Below, in pieces: positions 59,950 to 64,000 of a DNA stretch of 64,000 bases. The translations under genes and the position numbers were made by a program. Origin of the DNA: Holothuria scabra (taxonomy: Eukaryota; Echinodermata; Holothuroidea; Aspidochirotida; Holothuriidae); the NCBI GenBank assembly GCA_037179385.1, contig CM074187.1, positions 2,108,001 to 2,172,000 on the forward strand, read 5' to 3'. A model generated the notes under the pieces. It was not told the DNA's origin. It ran no database searches and saw only the letters and a program-made list of their open reading frames with translations. How positions within the stretch are numbered: position 1 is the stretch's first letter; every line of letters starts with the position of its first letter.

Positions 59950-61630
59950 TCTTTACTGTTTCACACAGAGCTCAAAACTGGAAGTAGCTACCCGAAAATT
60001 CCGCCACAACAACAAAAGTTTAAGGTCACGGGGTCAATAGCCTAGGGAAGCTGATGTGGGGCGTGCTACTTCTGCTTTTCCACCCACTCCCTTGGCCCAC
60101 AAATATGCCCCAATTGGAACACAACGGTAAAGGTTTAAGTTACCTCTTTAATGCTACATCTAATTTCCATTCAATGGCAAGAATCAAGCCCAATATATTA
60201 TTAGATCAGCACCATGATCAAGTATTCAGTTTTTATTATCATCTCTTTCAAAACTTACATCAGATCTAAAATCTACATCTAATTTTATTGTTCCTAGTCA
60301 GAACATTTGTCACATTTTTCAAGCATTTGAAGGGAAAATTTTTTCACTTTCACTGTATTTGAATGAATGTAGTGACAATTCCCTGTTTCATAAATGGCTC
60401 TCGAGAATCTTGTGGCACTATATTTTTCTCCTCTGTTGAGAAATCCTAAAAGTCCTGAAATATTATTAAAGATCCTTTGAAGAGAAACCAGAAGAAAATA
60501 TATGACCAAGCTGCTGCTTCTAAATGAGTTTGGGACAACTTCTCTCGCCCCTATATCCAATATCCTATTCTTTTCTTTTTTTTTAATATACATATTCCAG
60601 AAGATTTGTGTGCATTTAGTGTCTTTCACTTCTGTTTATACCTCCCCTAACTGCAATAGTGCAATAATAAATTTGAATCAAATTTGCCTATGCTCCATTT
60701 CTTCAGTGACTGAACACTTACATTGGGTGGTGGTTTTTGCAAAGTCCCATAACTCTCTAACATTATAAGTTTAGGGGCTGAACCAAGCATTACTCCTTAA
60801 GAAGTTTTTGCTCCCCATGAGAAGAGCTACTGTATGTTCCTGAAAACACAGCAAATGTATGTTGACCAACTTCCCCTCTCCCAGCCAGGAGGGTACAGTT
60901 GTTATACCTAGTATCAAGTGCGACCAACACTTCACAAATTATTTTAATACTACCCAGTACAGCCTCCATATATGCAATTATTTTTTCATCACATTAATTC
61001 ATGATGATCGTATGGTCTTGTTGTGCCTTTATTCCTATTAAAAGAACGTGACTTTCCAAACAAAAAATACGGTATTCCCCCTCAGCCACTCATTGCAATC
61101 CTGGATTAGTTTTAAATGCTGCTTTACCTGGAACAAAGAACAAGATTTGTCCCTGAGTGTTATCGTAATTGACCTCTTGAGTGGTATTCTCTCTGAAATT
61201 GAATTTGATTATCAGGATATTAAGCTCTTCAATTAGTTCCTGGACAACTTGTAAGGACACATTGAAATATAGTTAGGGTCATCAGCTCTGCACAGCTGTG
61301 AAAGCCTGCAAGCCTTGTATCCTGAAAACAGAATTTTCCCCAAGACAAGTGAACTTAGGGTAAATTTCAATATTTTTTATAGCAACAATAAAAATTGAAA
61401 AATGATTAACAGGTTACGGTAGGAATACTTTTACTTGGGAAAATATTTCACTCTGGCTTTTAGCTTGATAGATTAAGCTGGAGTTTTACACCTTTTTCAT
61501 AGCAATTGGCATAAGTGGGACCAACTGGATGGCTCGCTGGCTTGTTTCTCCTACTCCATACATCAAACACAACATGGACCAGAACTTAATTATGCAAAAA
61601 AATCTTGGTATGGTGAGAAGTTAGTCCAGG
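59950..61630. other. CpG-poor noncoding sequence
   Basis: Small frames of 60-111 codons on both strands at 60294-60768 overlap each other and show no domain. Nothing else is assigned. Confidence 0.5.
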
Positions 61631-61633
61631 TTT

Positions 61634-61665
61634 ATTTTTTTTGTTTTTGTTTTGTTTTTGTTTTT
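61634..61665. repeat. T-rich tract with TTTTTG units
   Basis: A T run followed by TTTTTG and TTTTG units. Low-complexity sequence. Confidence 0.8.
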
Positions 61666-62310
61666 ACTGTAGAGTCATAAGGCTGGTAGTGGTGGCTATA
61701 ACCCCTATCCCCTCCTTCCTTAGCAACCAGCCTGTTGGTTTTGACCAATGCTGGCTGTGAGGACTCTCAGTATAACATTACCACTGATTTATTCCAATCT
61801 GCATCTCATTTTGTTACACCAACCAGTTATGTAGCTTTATAATAACACTGACAGAGCAATTAGTTTTATTGGGAGGAGGGAGAGAATTAGCCATCCATTT
61901 TTGAAACCATTTTCATACTTTTGGAGGATGTATCCAAATGTGGGGGAGGATGATTCAGAAAGTTGCCAACCCCATTGGCTATAGGACTATAGCTCTCCAC
62001 CAACCCTGTAGAGCATGTTAGTTCAGTGACACATTGCTCTTGGATAACTAATTGATTTATAGGGAGGATGATGCATCTGCAATATTGAAGTGAAATGAAA
62101 AATATGTTATGAGCTCTGTACTGTATCTCACTCGTAATAATAATAATGTCTTTTTTCCTGTATGCTTCATTTTATACACCTTCAGTGCATTTTAACGTGA
62201 TAATTATGCAGTGGAGAAATAGTTCCAAGTTTACCTGATTCATTCATAACAAACCTTGCAGTTACTAGTAAATAGTGGATTGCTTTCATTCACTATAAAC
62301 CAATACTTTT

Positions 62311-62436
62311 TCCAAAGTCCTCCGGACCCTCTTGCAAGGGCCGTTCGGCGAAACCAAACTTGTCACTTCTTCCCGAAGAAGCTATATGTCCACTTAAGGA
62401 CAACACTTGACCAACCTCATGGCCTTCAGACCATTT
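62311..62436 (+). repeat. Dispersed repeat with frame-like content, copy 2
   Basis: It shares TTCCCGAAGAAGCTATATG, ACAACACTTGACCAACCTCA and TGGCCTTCAGA with the inverted copy at 50616-50763. The plus-strand frame reads ...FFPKKLYVHLRTTLDQPHGLQ. CpG is more frequent than in the flanks. Family unknown. Confidence 0.6.
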
Positions 62437-62449
62437 ACATTACTGGTCT

Positions 62450-63271
62450 GCCATGCATGGCTCCATTCTTGACAGGATGAAAAGAACAGATACTACACAA
62501 AGGCCAAGAAGCCATCAACCATTCATTTTAAACAGACTATATGCGTGTAATTTGGCATATCTGCAGTACCATTGAAGTACCATTTTAAGCATACAGCTTG
62601 TGCTATTTTCTTACAACACATGTATGCAGTGGGATGCCACTGATGTACTCCATGTTTACCAAGGGCAAAGTCTGCAATGGGTTTACAAAATTAGTAGAAC
62701 TGTTTGTATGTTTACATTACAAACATCCCTTTATCTGATGGATTAATGGAAATGAATCATTTCTAGGTACAAGAAGAACAGAAATAAAGAAGGAAAACTA
62801 GGGCAGAGAATATGAATATTCATGATTTTCAATTAAGCTTCTTCAGTCAATACTGTATGTACTGCTATAAACTGTGGGTAAACTGAAAGCATGCATGGAG
62901 TTAATAGCACTTATCTTTAGTTTTCAAATGACTTTTGATGGAAAGAATTGTACTTCAAAACATTTGAACAATTGTTATTGCAGTCAATTTATTGCATGTT
63001 GTGTTTTTTTCGGCAGACCTTTGATTGGCCTGATCAAGTGTATAGGTAATTTAAATAATTGATAAAGTTCCTTGTGTAAATCCTCTGTCAAAAGCTCTTG
63101 GAAGTTCCACAGGGAATGTGACAAGTACTAGTGTATGCATGGAAGTATGGGGGAATTGTTTTATTCCCTTCATTCTTGTGATGGTGGACTGCTAAATGGA
63201 GGACATTGGGATTATGGTCGCAAAACTATTCTTTGACGCATATGCAGCATTCAAGATGTAATAATACAACT
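62450..63271. other. Noncoding, nothing recognised
   Basis: AT-rich and CpG-poor, with no element boundaries or frames of interest. Confidence 0.5.
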
Positions 63272-63633
63272 AAAGGGGCTTATTGAGATGATATTGATAA
63301 ATTAATGAGAGTTTTAAAGGACATAGATAGACCAGGTGCAATAGTCTTGGGGAGTCACTACCACAGTACAGTTTGTATTGTTAGCCTCTAGTTTCCTATG
63401 TATCCAATAGTTACTGCAAAATTGAAATTTTTAATTTTGTGGTGCCCTGGCATATAGACACAATTTGAAAGAGTGTCTGGTCACAAATTTTTGATAACCA
63501 ATTTGAACCATTACAGTAAGTGCTCACTCATAAAACAGTTATTTGTATGTAGGATGTAGGGACTGTCCAATTTTGACCATTTGTCATAGGTATAATGTTT
63601 TGAATTTCATGAGCCAACTCATTGGGCCACTTT
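63272..63633. mobile_element. TTAA-like target MITE, GGCTCATTGAG family, copy 2
   Basis: The left end AAAGGGGCTTATTGAG and the inverse of the right end, AAAGTGGCCCAATGAGTTGG, are inverted repeats. Interior blocks match the copy at 55918-56307 in order, including GTCACTACCAC, TATCCAATAGTTAC, GTCTGGTCACAAATTTTTGA, ACAGTTATTTGTATG and TGACCATTTGTCAT. The right-hand edge reads TTCA where TTAA is expected. Confidence 0.68.
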
Positions 63634-63639
63634 CAGATG

Positions 63640-64000
63640 CAGCAAGGGTTTAAAAGGGATCTCTGGTGGCTACAAGCAGTGTGAATTTTGGGAATATTTT
63701 GTTTTATCCATACTTAACCTTTTCAGTACTGTATAGGGACCATAGCTATATACTGAACATAGTTCAATCTTTTCATTAATCACTATCTGAAAAATCTTCC
63801 TTGTCAATATCTGGTACAGGGCTAGGGCTACAATTGTGGGTAATTTGCTCTGCATCGGTCACAGTAGCGCCACATGCCATCAATTGCTTTGGAAAGCCAC
63901 TGCTTCACATCTGTTTTTATCGCTCTGTAAGTCACCATTTTCGATAGAAAATCTTAATGATGGCGCTATTTTGTTCCTTAGATTTCTAATCCACCTTACC
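63640..64000. other. Noncoding, nothing recognised
   Basis: Ordinary AT-rich sequence to the window end, with a slight rise of CpG near 63850-63965. No frame of interest. Confidence 0.5.

Noticed and set aside
1..64000. tRNA, rRNA and CRISPR-like arrays
   Set aside because: No tRNA B-box-like GGTTCGAATCC with a matching A box, no rRNA-like stretch, and no regularly spaced direct repeats with unique spacers were seen by eye.

Overview
The window looks like nuclear DNA of a marine invertebrate deuterostome, most likely an echinoderm. The evidence is indirect: it is AT-rich and intergene- or intron-like throughout, the palindromic word TAGGCCTA recurs many times (near 1051, 5361, 9951, 10458-10519, 10811, 12341, 19919, 22670, 57420), and it is seeded with small hAT, Harbinger and TTAA-target DNA transposons and tails of non-LTR retrotransposons. 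No complete host protein-coding gene, rRNA, tRNA or CRISPR array is visible. The only protein fragment that can be assigned to a family is the N-terminal half of a PIF/Harbinger transposase.

Layout. 1-10 kb has ordinary CpG content and is crowded with repeats: a CAGTGGCGTA-type hAT element (170-674), a hAT element with a perfect 8-bp target duplication (985-1504), a 21-bp minisatellite (3290-3499), a motif-dense inverted-repeat element (3852-4352), an unassigned open reading stretch on the minus strand (4874-5191), a retrotransposon tail (6090-6341) and a 75-bp tandem duplication (8885-9034). Near 10.0-10.1 kb lies a possible noncoding exon with good splice signals. A 978-bp hAT element follows at 10592-11569.

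From about 12 kb to the end the character changes. CpG almost disappears (hand counts of 0 to 3 per 300 bases in sampled blocks, against 9 per 300 just before 10 kb) and the DNA is long, unique and gene-poor. Such a step is what invertebrate gene-body methylation leaves behind, so this may be a very long intron or transcription unit beginning near 10 kb, but no coding exon was confirmed. CpG returns only in younger insertions, chiefly the nest at 21.9-24.6 kb: a 364-bp Harbinger MITE, its 1.2-kb parent-like relative carrying the transposase fragment, and a 919-bp TTAA-target element.

Elsewhere in this tract are three hAT MITEs with clear 8-bp target duplications (34580-34740, 43164-43323, 51753-52128), a four-copy dispersed family of about 155 bp, a two-copy TTAA-like family (55918-56307 and 63272-63633), a two-copy family with reading-frame-like content (50616-50763 and 62311-62436), a perfect 93-bp inverted repeat whose right arm carries a 57-bp tandem duplication (30584-31041), and a perfect 23-bp-stem palindrome (46361-46409). 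The window shows no operon-like or pathway-like gene cooperation; its content is transposon biology set in noncoding host DNA.
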